Assembly (NCBI GenBank): GCA_963666705.2
Contig: CAXXKO010000028.1
Span: forward strand, 1 to 64,000
Reading direction: 5' to 3'
Source: G963666705 sp963666705
GTDB lineage: Bacteria; Pseudomonadota; Alphaproteobacteria; CADEGL01
DNA: 64,000 bases
In this document: positions 36,013 to 44,150 of the stretch, piece after piece
Layout of the letters: each line of letters opens with the position of its first letter
How positions within the stretch are numbered: the first letter of the stretch is position 1
Made by a program: the position numbers and the translations under genes
The notes under the pieces: generated by a model
What the model was told of the DNA's origin: nothing
Seen by the model: the letters and a program-made list of their open reading frames with translations, nothing else
Database searches by the model: none

Positions 36013-36537
36013 GTGGGGGATGTCATGGGATCAGCACTCAAGATACGGGATGATTTGACGCCTTTGGAGCTTCGGCGCTGGGCTCGCGTGGAATCGTACG
36101 GTCGAGCGGCGGCGCGGGCCTATGGGATCGCGAATGCTTTGGAGGAGATGCCCCGGGCTGATGCCGCGCGGCTTGCGGGGATGGATCGCCAAACGCTTCG
36201 CGACGCGGTTGTTCGTTACAATGCAAAGGGATTGGAGGGGCTTCACGACCGTCCAAAGGGCTACTCGCCGCGGCGGCTGACGGCAGACGAGGAAGCGGCG
36301 CTGGCGGCGGTCATCATCGCCGGGCCGGAGCCTGAGCGCGACGGGGTTTGCGCCTGGACCCGGGCCGATCTGTGCCGCTGGCTGGAGGAGCGCTTCGCCA
36401 AGACCTACCACCCCTCGAGCATGACCCGGGTTCTACGGCGGATGGGATTTTCCCGCCAGAAGGCGCGCCCGAGCCACCCGCGAAGGGACGCCGAAGCGCA
36501 GGAGCGCTTCAAAAAAGGGGGCTTCGCGACATCCTGA
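36013..36537 (+). CDS. IS630 transposase, N-terminal part (frame A)
   Basis: This 174-aa frame has the helix-turn-helix segment (ADAARLAGMDRQTLRDAVVRYNA) and the winged region ending ARPSHPRRDAEAQERFKKGG. It then leaves the family frame at a homopolymer (A6G5, 36511-36521) and stops at 36537. The catalytic domain continues in the -1 frame. One more G would join the two as RFKKGGLRDILK, so this may be a 1-bp deletion or a programmed slip at AAAAAAG. Confidence 0.8.
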   Translation: MGDVMGSALKIRDDLTPLELRRWARVESYGRAAARAYGIANALEEMPRADAARLAGMDRQTLRDAVVRYNAKGLEGLHDRPKGYSPRRLTADEEAALAAVIIAGPEPERDGVCAWTRADLCRWLEERFAKTYHPSSMTRVLRRMGFSRQKARPSHPRRDAEAQERFKKGGFATS

Positions 36538-37091
36538 AGGCGACCGCCGCGGCGCATCCCGACAAGCGCCTACAGCTGTGGTTTCAGGATGAAGCGCGCG
36601 TCGGCAACAAGGGCCGGGTGTGTCACCGGTGGTGGCGCAGGGGCGAGCGTGCCCCCGGGACGCGTCAAATCGGCTACCAGTGGGCCTACATCTTCTCCGC
36701 CGTGCGCCCGGACACCGGCGACGACGTCACCCTGGTGATGCCGAGCGTCAACGCCAAGGTCATGGACCTGTTTCTCGCACACTTCGCCGATACCCTGGAC
36801 CAGGATGCGCACGCCGTCATGATGTGCGACGGCGCCGGTTGGCACGACGAGCGCGCCCTCACCGTCCCCGACAACGTCACCTTGGCGCTGTTGCCGCCTT
36901 ACAGTCCCGAACTCAACCCCGTCGAGCGGGTTTGGCTCTACCTACGCGAACGCTTCCTATCGCTCCGCGTCCTCGACGACACCGAGGCCATCATCGACGC
37001 CTGTTGCCAAGCATGGATCGACCTCATCGCAGAACCGGATCGTATGCGAACCCTCTGCGCCTATCCATGGATCATGAAGGTGATTTCATAG
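36348..37091 (+). CDS. IS630 transposase, catalytic part (frame B)
   Basis: From about 36517 this frame encodes the DDE domain: FQDEARVG, MMCDGAGWH and LNPVERVW give the D-D-E triad with the close D-E spacing typical of IS630. It ends IMKVIS. The part between 36348 and 36517 overlaps frame A and is probably not coding. Expression of a full enzyme would require a -1 shift in the A6G5 run. Confidence 0.75.
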   Translation: MRLDPGRSVPLAGGALRQDLPPLEHDPGSTADGIFPPEGAPEPPAKGRRSAGALQKRGLRDILKATAAAHPDKRLQLWFQDEARVGNKGRVCHRWWRRGERAPGTRQIGYQWAYIFSAVRPDTGDDVTLVMPSVNAKVMDLFLAHFADTLDQDAHAVMMCDGAGWHDERALTVPDNVTLALLPPYSPELNPVERVWLYLRERFLSLRVLDDTEAIIDACCQAWIDLIAEPDRMRTLCAYPWIMKVIS

Positions 37092-37328
37092 GCTCACTTG
37101 TATGAGTTGCCGGCGGATCACCATCTTGTTCTCGGCATCAATGCCGTGGACCTGAAAAACGCTCTTCGCCAAATCAAGACCGATCGTGATAACTTCGTTC
37201 ATGGACGGCTCCCATTTCCTCGTGGTTCATGACAACCACAACTTTGGCACATCGATGCCGTTGGATGGGGCCGTCCACCTCATTAGGAGCGTGGCGCGCC
37301 GTGATGCCGGGGCATCACAAGCGGCGCG

Positions 37329-37504
37329 CGACGACGTCCGGGGGCCTCGGGGCGCCGCCCGCGGGTTGCTTTTCCCGCCCCCTCGGGGTGTCGGGGATGC
37401 TTGACGATGCCCCGGCATCGCCGGCGCGCCCCCTCCTACCGAGGAGACGGGATTTGGCTCGAAAGCGATCGTATGCGCACACGGAATTATGAAAGTGGGT
37501 ACTA
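37329..37504. repeat. F3 element copy B, right part
   Basis: It matches the body and right end of F3 copy C, including CCTCGGGGCGCCGCCC and the terminal GAATTATGAAAGTGGGTACTAG. The final CTAG (37502-37505) supplies the TAG stop of the minus-strand ACC deaminase gene. Its left end is at 34625. The bases next to the break do not match F3 in simple order, so some rearrangement came with the IS insertion. Confidence 0.8.
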
Positions 37505-38509
37505 GAAGGCCGCGTGGTAGGCGTCGAGGGCGGGGGCGCCGCCGAGATGGGCATAGAGCACCTTCGCCCCCTTCTCGAACTCGCCGTTGCGCGCCATGGC
37601 GATCAGGCCGGCGATGGATTTCCCCTCGTAGACCGGGTCGGTCAGCATTCCCTCGAGGCTGCCTGCCATGCGGATGGCGGCGATCGTCTCCTCGTCGGGG
37701 ATACCGTAGGCCGGGCCGTTGAAGCGCGGGTCGATGACGATGTCGTCGTTTCCGATCTCCCGGCCAAGGCCAACCTTCTCCGCCGTCGCCCGCGCGATCT
37801 TGGTGACCGCGGCACGGGTCATCTCGGGCTTGCCCGCCGTATCGACGCCGATGATGCGGCGCGGCCTCTCCTGCGCCTTGAAGCCCACCACCATGCCGGC
37901 CTGGGTCGAGCCGGTGCAGGTCGCCACCAGAATCGTATCGAAAAAGACGCCCAACTCCGCCTCCTGTCGCGCCACTTCGTCGGCGAAGTTGGCATAACCG
38001 AGCCCGCCGAGCGGGTGGTCCGAAGCACCCGCCGGGATGGCGTAGGGCTTACCGCCATCGGCGCGCACCCGTTCGAGCGCCCTGCGCCAAGTCTCCTTCT
38101 CCTCGGTCGAATAGCCCTCACCGTCGAGCACGGTCTCCGCCCCCATGATGCGGGAGAGGAGGATGTTCCCGACCTTGTCGTAAACCGGGTCCGACCAGGG
38201 TGCCCATTCCTCCTGCACGAGGCGGCATTTGAGGCCGGTGGCGGCGGCGACGGCGGCGACCTGGCGGGTATGGTTCGACTGCACGCCGCCGATGGAGACG
38301 AGGGTGTCGCAGCCTTGGGCGATGACGTCGGGGATCAGCCATTCGAGCTTGCGCACCTTGTTGCCGCCATAGGCGAGGCCCGAAGAGACGTCGTCGCGCT
38401 TGGCCCAAACTTCGGCGCCCACCGCCTCTGAGAGGCGGGGCAACGGGTGGATGGCGGAGGGGAGGAACGCGAGCTTATGGCGCGGGAATCGGTCTTCGAG
38501 GTTCAGCAT
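37502..38509 (-). CDS. acdS: 1-aminocyclopropane-1-carboxylate (ACC) deaminase
   Basis: This 335-aa PLP enzyme of the tryptophan-synthase-beta fold should open the ring of ACC, the plant ethylene precursor, to 2-oxobutanoate and ammonia. The PLP Lys is in LAYGGNKVRKLEW and the next motif is GGVQSNHTRQVAAVAAATG. The residues that separate this enzyme from D-cysteine desulfhydrase are those of ACC deaminase: Y-E in DPVYEGKS and Leu in YAHLGGAPAL, against T/S and T in desulfhydrases. Length matches the usual 338 aa. No Lrp-type acdR is next to it. Its stop codon sits in the CTAG of an F3 element. Confidence 0.85.
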   Translation of the reverse strand: MLNLEDRFPRHKLAFLPSAIHPLPRLSEAVGAEVWAKRDDVSSGLAYGGNKVRKLEWLIPDVIAQGCDTLVSIGGVQSNHTRQVAAVAAATGLKCRLVQEEWAPWSDPVYDKVGNILLSRIMGAETVLDGEGYSTEEKETWRRALERVRADGGKPYAIPAGASDHPLGGLGYANFADEVARQEAELGVFFDTILVATCTGSTQAGMVVGFKAQERPRRIIGVDTAGKPEMTRAAVTKIARATAEKVGLGREIGNDDIVIDPRFNGPAYGIPDEETIAAIRMAGSLEGMLTDPVYEGKSIAGLIAMARNGEFEKGAKVLYAHLGGAPALDAYHAAF

Positions 38510-38542
38510 CGGGCGGCCTCTACACGATTAGGGACAGCACAC

Positions 38543-38692
38543 TAGAGCGGTTCCGCTTTGATCGGACCCACTCTAGCCCTTTTTGTCGCTCGCGGCAGCG
38601 GACCAAGAGGTCCGCGCCTGCGCGGGCGCGCCGGGCGACCGGCGGGCCGCCTTGCGGCCTGGAGCGATTCCAGTCGAACTGGAAACGCTCTA
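38543..38692. repeat. F1 palindromic element, copy C
   Basis: The element is bordered by TA inside CTAG at both ends (38542-38545, 38690-38693). Its termini CTAGAGCGGTTCC and CTAGAGCGTTTCC (inverse) form an imperfect 24-bp inverted repeat. It is about 99% identical to copy D at 57996, in reverse. The right CTAG contains the stop of the minus-strand asmA gene. Confidence 0.9.
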
Positions 38693-40819
38693 GTCGAACA
38701 GGCTCTTGATGGCGTCGACCGGATTCGGCGTGCCCGACGGCTGATCGCCGGAGGACGGCTGGCTCGAGTCCCCGCCGCCGATCAGACCCTCGATCGCGCT
38801 CTTGACGGCCGATACGGGATCGGTCCCGCCGCCCTCGCCGAGCCCCGGCAGCGTGAGGCCGCCCGCCGCCAGACCCTGGAGGAACGCCTCGGGGTTGCTC
38901 TTCAACATGGCCGCGAAGTCGGGCTCGATCTCGTAATCGTGCCACGGCCCCTTGATGAGCATGGGGACGGTCAGGCCCTTCAAGTCGCCCTGGCCGCCTT
39001 GGCCCTCGATGCTGCCGACGAGCTTGGGCTCGATGCGGTAGTCGATGGTGCGCGGCGGCATGGCGGCCGTGCCCGCGCCCGTCACGCGCAGGAGCGGCGA
39101 GAGCATCTTCAGGTCGTCGTTCCGGACCACGCCGGCCTCGATGACGTATGTCCCGGAAAGCTCGGCGAAATCGGTCTTCTGCCCCTCCCCCAGCGAATCC
39201 GGGTCGAACACGGCCGTAATGTCGCCCGAGCCGACGCGGCGCATGATCTCGGCGATATTGATGCCGTAGAGGGCGCCGTCGAGGAACTTGAAGCTGCCGT
39301 TGCCGCCCAAGCTCGCGACGATCTCCTTCTGGCTCGCGCCCCGGCCCGTGATGTCGAGGGCGAAGCCACCCGTGCCTTCCAGCCAATCCATGCCGGATGC
39401 ATCGTCGAGCAAGGGTCGCGCCTGAATACCGGACACCTCGATCCTGTTCGCGATGGCGAGGGCGCCACCGCTCGCGTCGATCACGACCTGTCCGCCGCCT
39501 TGACCGCCATAGAGCTTGAGGTCCGTGAGATCGAGGTTCAGCTTGCCGTCGCGAAGCTTCACGGCAACGGCGCCGCCGTCGATCTTGATTTTCTGCATGA
39601 GGATCTCGCCCGAGCTGAAGGCGAGGTCCGCGTTGACCGTCCCCAGCACGCTCGCATCGATGGGCTCGTCGCTCCAGGTCCCGGGCTGGGCCTCGCCCTC
39701 GCCGGAGGAGCCGGAAGCGGCCGCATCTCCGGTCGCGGCTTCGGACTCGGGCGGGGGTGGCGGCAAGTAGGGGTTGAGGTCGAGGCGATCGACGGCGAGC
39801 TTGGCCATGATGGTGGGCACGGCACCGCCGCCATCGAAGACGACCTCGCCCTTGCCCTTGATCTCGTCGAAACCGATGTCGGCGTCGGTGAAGGAGACCT
39901 TCTAGCCATCGAGCGCGAGAGTGCCCTTGATCGAGAGCGGGCCGAAGCCGTCGCCCTCGAACGCGAGCGGGCTGCCGGCCCAGGCCGCGAGCGCGCGCAC
40001 CGACGGCACGTCGAGGTCGACGGTGCCGCCCGCGGCGGCCGTTTGGCCATTCGTCACGCTGCCGTCGAAGGCGAGCTTCGGGGGGCTCGAATCGACGCTG
40101 ATGGAGAGTGGCGTGGTCGCTCCGGCGATCGCGTTCGCGGGGCTCTCGACCCGCAGCGTCAGCGAGACCTCCTCCCCATTCCAGGTGGCGCGACCCGAAG
40201 CGACCATGGGCGCTTGGAGGCTGGGCAGGTCGAGATCCATGTTGATCTCCCCGATCACCACCTCCTCGCCACTCCGCCGGTCGCTATAGCGCACGGTGCC
40301 GTTCTCTAGCCGGACCTCACCGAGGGAAAGCCCTTCGATCCCGGATCCGCCCGTCGCCTGGGCCTCGGCCTGGACCTGGGCGGCTTCCGTCGTCCCGGCC
40401 ACCGTCCCCGCCCCGGCCCGCCCCGCCATGCCGGCGAAGTCCCAGTTCGGCCGCCCGGCCTCGTCGATCTCGAGGTTGATGACGGGGGCCAGGAGGATGA
40501 ATTTCTCGACCTCGATGCGGCTCGAGAGCAGCGGCATGAGCTTGAGCGCGACCGTCATCCCCGAGAGGCTGACCATTTGCGGCTCGGCCGCACCCGCGGC
40601 ATTGCTGAATGCGACCTTGCCGACCTCGAGTCCGAGAGTGGGGAAGAGGGAGAGGGTGACATCGCCCTCTATGGTCAGGTCCCGGCCGGTGGCGGCTTTT
40701 ACCCGCGCGGTCAGCTCACCCTTGTAGGTCTCCATCGGTATCAGGGCGGGGACGATGAACACGGCAGCAATCAGCAAGACGACCACGACGCCGAGGCCGA
40801 TCAGCAATTTCTTGAGCAT
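38690..40819 (-). pseudogene. AsmA-family protein gene with an internal TAG
   Basis: Two frames in the same phase are separated by one TAG at 39902-39904. The upstream half (305 aa, 39902-40819) has a signal anchor, LKKLLIGLGVVVVLLIAAVF, then AATGRDLTIEGDV as usual for AsmA. The second half resumes KVSFTDADIGFDEIKGKG, with an internal ATG at 39820, and ends AIKSLFD. Read through, the protein would be 709 aa, a normal AsmA length. AsmA-like proteins bridge the envelope and affect outer-membrane lipid or protein assembly. The TAG could arise from CAG by one change. TAG is used as a normal stop elsewhere here. Confidence 0.82.
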
Positions 40820-40887
40820 GTAGCGATTTCCTTTCCTGGGTCCGCCTTCCGGCGCCCATCACCGGGACACGCCGAGGCCGGCGACCC

Positions 40888-40917
40888 TTCGAGGTGTAAT
40901 ACTTCGAGGTGTAATAC
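40888..40917. repeat. 15-bp tandem repeat upstream of asmA
   Basis: TTCGAGGTGTAATAC occurs twice in succession, followed by AATG. It lies in the 160-bp region between the asmA start (40819) and the end of the dehydrogenase gene (40980), both on the minus strand. It may be a binding site pair or a slippage product. Confidence 0.6.
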
Positions 40918-40979
40918 AATGTCTATATCGTGCGCCGGACCAGCCGCCGCAAGCCGCGGGACAGGGAAAAAGGGGACCG

Positions 40980-41900
40980 TCAGCCGCCCGGCGGCGCCAA
41001 CGCCTCGGGTATGCCTGTGGCGCGCAGCTCGGTGCCCGTCGCGTCCTCCATCATCTTGATGACATGGGGCGTCCAGGCATCGCCGCCATACTTCTCGCGG
41101 GCCTCGATGAAGAGCTGCTCCACGAGGCCGGCGAGCTTCAGCGGAACGCCGAGGTCCCGGCCCAAATCCACGACGAAGCCGAGGTCCTTGCAGCCCAGGG
41201 CCATGGTGAAGCCGGTGTTGAAGCTGCCGCCGAGGATGGCCGGCGCCCAGTCCTCGAACTCCCGGCTGTTGCCCGAGCTGGCGCATATGGCCTCGTAGCA
41301 TCGCGCGAGGTCGAGGCCGCCGCGCTTGGCCAGCATCAGGGCCTCACCCGCGGCGATCAGGTCGATGAAGGCCAGCATGTTGGTGATCGCCTTGAGCAGC
41401 GAGGCGGCGCCGAGGTCGCCCATATGGAAGATGGGGCCGCCCATGGCCTCGAGCGCTGGGCGGTGGGCAGCCAGCACCGCCCCGGGGCCGCCGACCAGGA
41501 CCGTGATCTCGCCCGTCGCCGCGCGGTGGACGCCACCGGTGACGGGGGCCTCGAGCGCGGCGATGCCGTGCCCGGCCGCGATCCCGGCGACGCGCTCGAT
41601 CTCCGCCACGTTCGTGGTGCTCATCTCGATCCAGGTGGTGCCCGATTCCATGGCGGCGAGCGCGCCGTCCTCTCCCAGCAGCGCCGCCGCCGAGGCCGCG
41701 GGAGAGGGCAGGCAGGTGATCAGGCCATCGACCCCGCGCGCCGCGGCGGCCGCCGAATCCGCCGGCTCCGCGCCCGCGCCGGCGAGCCGCTCGACGGCGC
41801 CTGGATCGAGGTCGAAGGCCCGCACCGCGAACCCGTTGCGCAGCAGGCTGCCCGCGAGCTTCGAGCCCAGAATCCCCAATCCGATAAAGCCGTATCTCAC
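40980..41900 (-). CDS. NAD(P)-dependent beta-hydroxyacid dehydrogenase family protein
   Basis: This 306-aa protein has the Rossmann motif GFIGLGILGSKLA, the substrate-binding EAPVTGGVHRA and the catalytic Lys region GAASLLKAITNML. Family members oxidise 3-hydroxyisobutyrate, glycerate-type or succinic-semialdehyde-related acids. I set the start at the GTG at 41900, which has AAAGGA 8 bp upstream; there is no ATG nearby in frame. It is the last gene of an apparent operon PhyH - SHMT-like - dehydrogenase on the minus strand, 61 bp after the SHMT-like stop. Confidence 0.85.
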   Translation of the reverse strand: MRYGFIGLGILGSKLAGSLLRNGFAVRAFDLDPGAVERLAGAGAEPADSAAAAARGVDGLITCLPSPAASAAALLGEDGALAAMESGTTWIEMSTTNVAEIERVAGIAAGHGIAALEAPVTGGVHRAATGEITVLVGGPGAVLAAHRPALEAMGGPIFHMGDLGAASLLKAITNMLAFIDLIAAGEALMLAKRGGLDLARCYEAICASSGNSREFEDWAPAILGGSFNTGFTMALGCKDLGFVVDLGRDLGVPLKLAGLVEQLFIEAREKYGGDAWTPHVIKMMEDATGTELRATGIPEALAPPGG

Positions 41901-41961
41901 GCCTGCTTTCCTTTCTCGCCGCCGGCCTGATAGCCGTATGCTCACAAGGCGCCGACCCGGG

Positions 41962-43242
41962 TCAGCCGTCCGGGTAGATCGGGAAGCGGCGGCATATCTC
42001 GGACGCCGCCGCCCGGGCGCCGACGACGGCCGCGCCATCGCGACCCGCGGCCAGCTCGTCCAGCACATCCGCGATCAGTTCGCCCACGCGGGTGAACTCA
42101 GCCCTGCCGAAGCCACGCGTGGTGCCGGCGGAGCTCGAAAGGCGCAGGCCCGAGGTCACGGTCGGCTTCTCGGTATCGAAGGGCACGGCGTTTTTGTTGC
42201 AGGTGAAGCCCGCCTGCTCGAGCCGGGCGCCGGCCACGTCGCCAGTGAGGCCCTTCGCGCGCAGGTCCACGAGCATGAGCGCCGTATCGGTGCCGCCAGA
42301 GACGATGTCGTGGCCCCGCGCCATGAGTGCCGCGGCGAGCGCGCGGGCATTCTCCACGACGGCGGCGGCGTAGTCCTTGAACGCGGGCTTCAGCGCCTCC
42401 CCCAGGCAGGCGGCTTTGCCGGCCATGGCATGGAGCATCGGGCTACCCTGGACGCCGGGGAAGAGCGCCGAATCGATACGCTTGGCGAGGTCCCCGTCGT
42501 CGGTCAGCACCATGCCGCCGCGGGCGCCGCGCAGGCTCTTGTAGGTCGTGGTGGTGGTGATGTGGGCGTGGGGCACGGGGCTCGGATGGGCGCCGCCGGC
42601 CACCAGCCCGGCGAAGTGGGCCATATCCACCAGGAGGTGGGCGCCGATTCCGTCGGCGATTGCGCGGAAGCCCTCGAAATCGATGATTCGGGGATAGGCC
42701 GAGCCCCCGGCGATGATGAGCTTGGGCCGGTGCTCCTCGGCGGCCCGGGCCACCTCCTCCATGTCGATACGCCCGTCCTGGCGGCGCACGCCATAGTGCC
42801 TCACGTCGAACCACTTGCCCGACTGGTTGGGCCGGGCGCCGTGGCTCAGATGCCCACCCGCCGCGAGGCCCATGCTCAGGATGCGATCGCCGGGTTTCAG
42901 CAGCGCCAGATAGACCACCTGGTTCGCCTGGCTGCCGGAATGGGGCTGGAGGTTGGCGAAGCCGCAACCGAAGAGGGCGCGTGCCCGGGCGATGCCGAGC
43001 GCCTCGATTCCGTCCGCGAGATCCGCACCGCCGTGGTAGCGGTTGCCGGGATAGCCCTCGACCGTCTTGTTGGTGAGCACCGAGCCCTGGGCTTCAAGCA
43101 CCGCCCGGCTGACGATGTTCTCGGACGCAATGAGCTCGATCTGGTCGCGCTGGCGCGCGAGCTCGCGCCCGATCATGCCGGCAAGCTCGGGATCGCTCTC
43201 CGCGAGGGGAGCCGTGAAATAGCCCGCGTGCACCGTGCCCAT
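41962..43242 (-). CDS. Serine hydroxymethyltransferase-like PLP enzyme
   Basis: This 426-aa protein has the SHMT frame: IELIASENIVSRAVLEAQGS, EGYPGNRYHGG, LQPHSGSQAN, and a PLP Lys in TTTTYKSLRGARGG. It differs from housekeeping GlyA in that site (usually TTTTHKTLRGPRGG) and in SGLRLSSSAGTTRGF (usually SGIRxGTxAxTTRGF), though the carboxylate-binding Arg is kept. It is therefore probably a paralogue with another amino-acid substrate, such as an alpha-substituted serine. It begins 7 bp after the stop of a PhyH dioxygenase gene and precedes a hydroxyacid dehydrogenase gene. Confidence 0.85.
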   Translation of the reverse strand: MGTVHAGYFTAPLAESDPELAGMIGRELARQRDQIELIASENIVSRAVLEAQGSVLTNKTVEGYPGNRYHGGADLADGIEALGIARARALFGCGFANLQPHSGSQANQVVYLALLKPGDRILSMGLAAGGHLSHGARPNQSGKWFDVRHYGVRRQDGRIDMEEVARAAEEHRPKLIIAGGSAYPRIIDFEGFRAIADGIGAHLLVDMAHFAGLVAGGAHPSPVPHAHITTTTTYKSLRGARGGMVLTDDGDLAKRIDSALFPGVQGSPMLHAMAGKAACLGEALKPAFKDYAAAVVENARALAAALMARGHDIVSGGTDTALMLVDLRAKGLTGDVAGARLEQAGFTCNKNAVPFDTEKPTVTSGLRLSSSAGTTRGFGRAEFTRVGELIADVLDELAAGRDGAAVVGARAAASEICRRFPIYPDG

Positions 43243-43249
43243 CTGTGGC

Positions 43250-44035
43250 TCAGGCCGCCCGGGTCAGGAGGCAGTCGTCGCCGAGGGGCGTTACCGGCGA
43301 GAGGTTCTTGTGGTGTTGATGATCGGGCCGCCCGTCCGGTCTGGTATAGGCGTTGCCGACCGGGTTGACGATGAGGGAGTAAATGCGCCGGCTCCACGGC
43401 GACATGTTGGCGGGCGAGCCGTGGACGACGGCATCGCCGAAGATCATGGCCGTGCCGGCCGGCCCGTGGGCGGAGACCATGGCGCCTTCGGCCACCAGGC
43501 GGGCCACGGTCTCGTTGTCCACACACCAGAGCGGATAGCTCGTGGTCACCGTATCGAGGGAAGCGGGCACCGGGCCGCCCCTGTGGGAGCCGGCGATGAA
43601 GACGAGCGGGCCGTTGAACTCGTTCACGTCGTCGAGCAGGACGTGGAGGTTGAGGGCCAGGGGCTCGGGCACGCCGTCCTCGTTGTGATGGGTGGCGAAA
43701 TCGTAGTGCCACTGCCAGACCTCGCCCGAGAAGGCGAGCTTGGCATTGACCTTGACCTGCTGGATGTAGAGCTCGTCCCCCAGCACCTGCATGGCCGGCT
43801 CCAGGAGACGCGGGTGGCGCACCATGCGGGCATAGGCTTCGTCGCGCAGATGGAGGCTCATGGCGGCGCGGACGAGGCCGCTCTCCTTTTCCTTGAAGTT
43901 GGCCGGGCTATCCTCGGCGAAGAGGCGCTCGAGCGGCCGGCGCAGGACGTCCACCTCGTCTGCCGAGAAGAGGCCCGGGAAGATGAGGAAGCCGTCCGCC
44001 GCCAGGCGATCGAGCTGTTGCGGGCTGAGCTTCAT
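43250..44035 (-). CDS. PhyH dioxygenase, ectoine-hydroxylase-like
   Basis: This 261-aa Fe(II)/2-oxoglutarate dioxygenase has the iron motif WQWHYDFATHHNEDG and the distal HGSPANMSPWSRR. The run from WHYDF through LLDDVNEFNGPLVFIAGSH parallels EctD ectoine hydroxylase more than it does phytanoyl-CoA hydroxylase, but the EctD signature is not exact (WHYDF for WHSDF). GGGAGG lies 8 bp before the ATG at 44035. It heads the operon with the SHMT-like and dehydrogenase genes. A hydroxylated amino-acid-like compound is a fair guess as product. Confidence 0.82.
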   Translation of the reverse strand: MKLSPQQLDRLAADGFLIFPGLFSADEVDVLRRPLERLFAEDSPANFKEKESGLVRAAMSLHLRDEAYARMVRHPRLLEPAMQVLGDELYIQQVKVNAKLAFSGEVWQWHYDFATHHNEDGVPEPLALNLHVLLDDVNEFNGPLVFIAGSHRGGPVPASLDTVTTSYPLWCVDNETVARLVAEGAMVSAHGPAGTAMIFGDAVVHGSPANMSPWSRRIYSLIVNPVGNAYTRPDGRPDHQHHKNLSPVTPLGDDCLLTRAA

Positions 44036-44150
44036 GGCAAGATGCCTCCCAGTTCGAGCCTCAAGTCTTGCCACGGTCCGGGCTGCCGGCCAACTGAAAA
44101 TTCGCGCCGCATGGCTGATCCAGCGGCGCGGGCGTGGTAGGCTCCGCGGC

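Larger units (their letters stand above)
35928..37104 (+). mobile_element. IS630-family insertion sequence
   Basis: It interrupts the N-terminal coding region of an IS110-type transposase. The ends read TACCAGTGAGCGCC on the left and, inverted, TACAAGTGAGCC on the right, with TA at both junctions as expected for IS630. It contains the two-part transposase at 36013-37091. The few bases at each junction can be assigned in more than one way. Confidence 0.75.
34993..37202 (-). pseudogene. IS110/IS1111-type transposase, split by an IS630 insertion
   Basis: The N-terminal piece, read from 37202 down, is NEVITIGLDLAKSVFQVHGI followed by NKMVIRRQL. The remainder (from about 35925 to 34993) continues RRRQVIPFFGKLSPCLVGVE and carries the DEDD residues in GVEACA and KNDAADAEAICEA. 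The C-terminal Ser motif is in VPKQSSTGGKERMGRISKQG. Dropping the IS630 and a few target bases rejoins Q-L and R-R-R-Q-V in frame. The internal GTG start at 35913 gives a 306-aa open frame but lacks the first catalytic Asp. Confidence 0.85.
34686..37278 (-). mobile_element. IS110/IS1111-type element interrupted by IS630
   Basis: GTGGACGGCCCC at 34686-34697 is exactly repeated in inverse at 37267-37278. Subterminal inverted repeats of about this size mark the IS1111 subgroup, so I take them as near the ends. Inside are a transposase gene on the minus strand in two pieces (37202-37104 and about 35927-34993) and an IS630 element. The whole sits inside an F3 repeat. Exact ends are not proven. Confidence 0.65.

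Noticed and set aside
35928..37104. The resident IS630 as the source of F1-F3
   Set aside because: Its ends (CCAGTGAGCG) do not resemble the termini of F1, F2 or F3, so a different transposase would be needed.
37502..38509. D-cysteine desulfhydrase for the PLP enzyme
   Set aside because: The discriminating residues (VYEGK, HLGGAPAL) are those of ACC deaminase.
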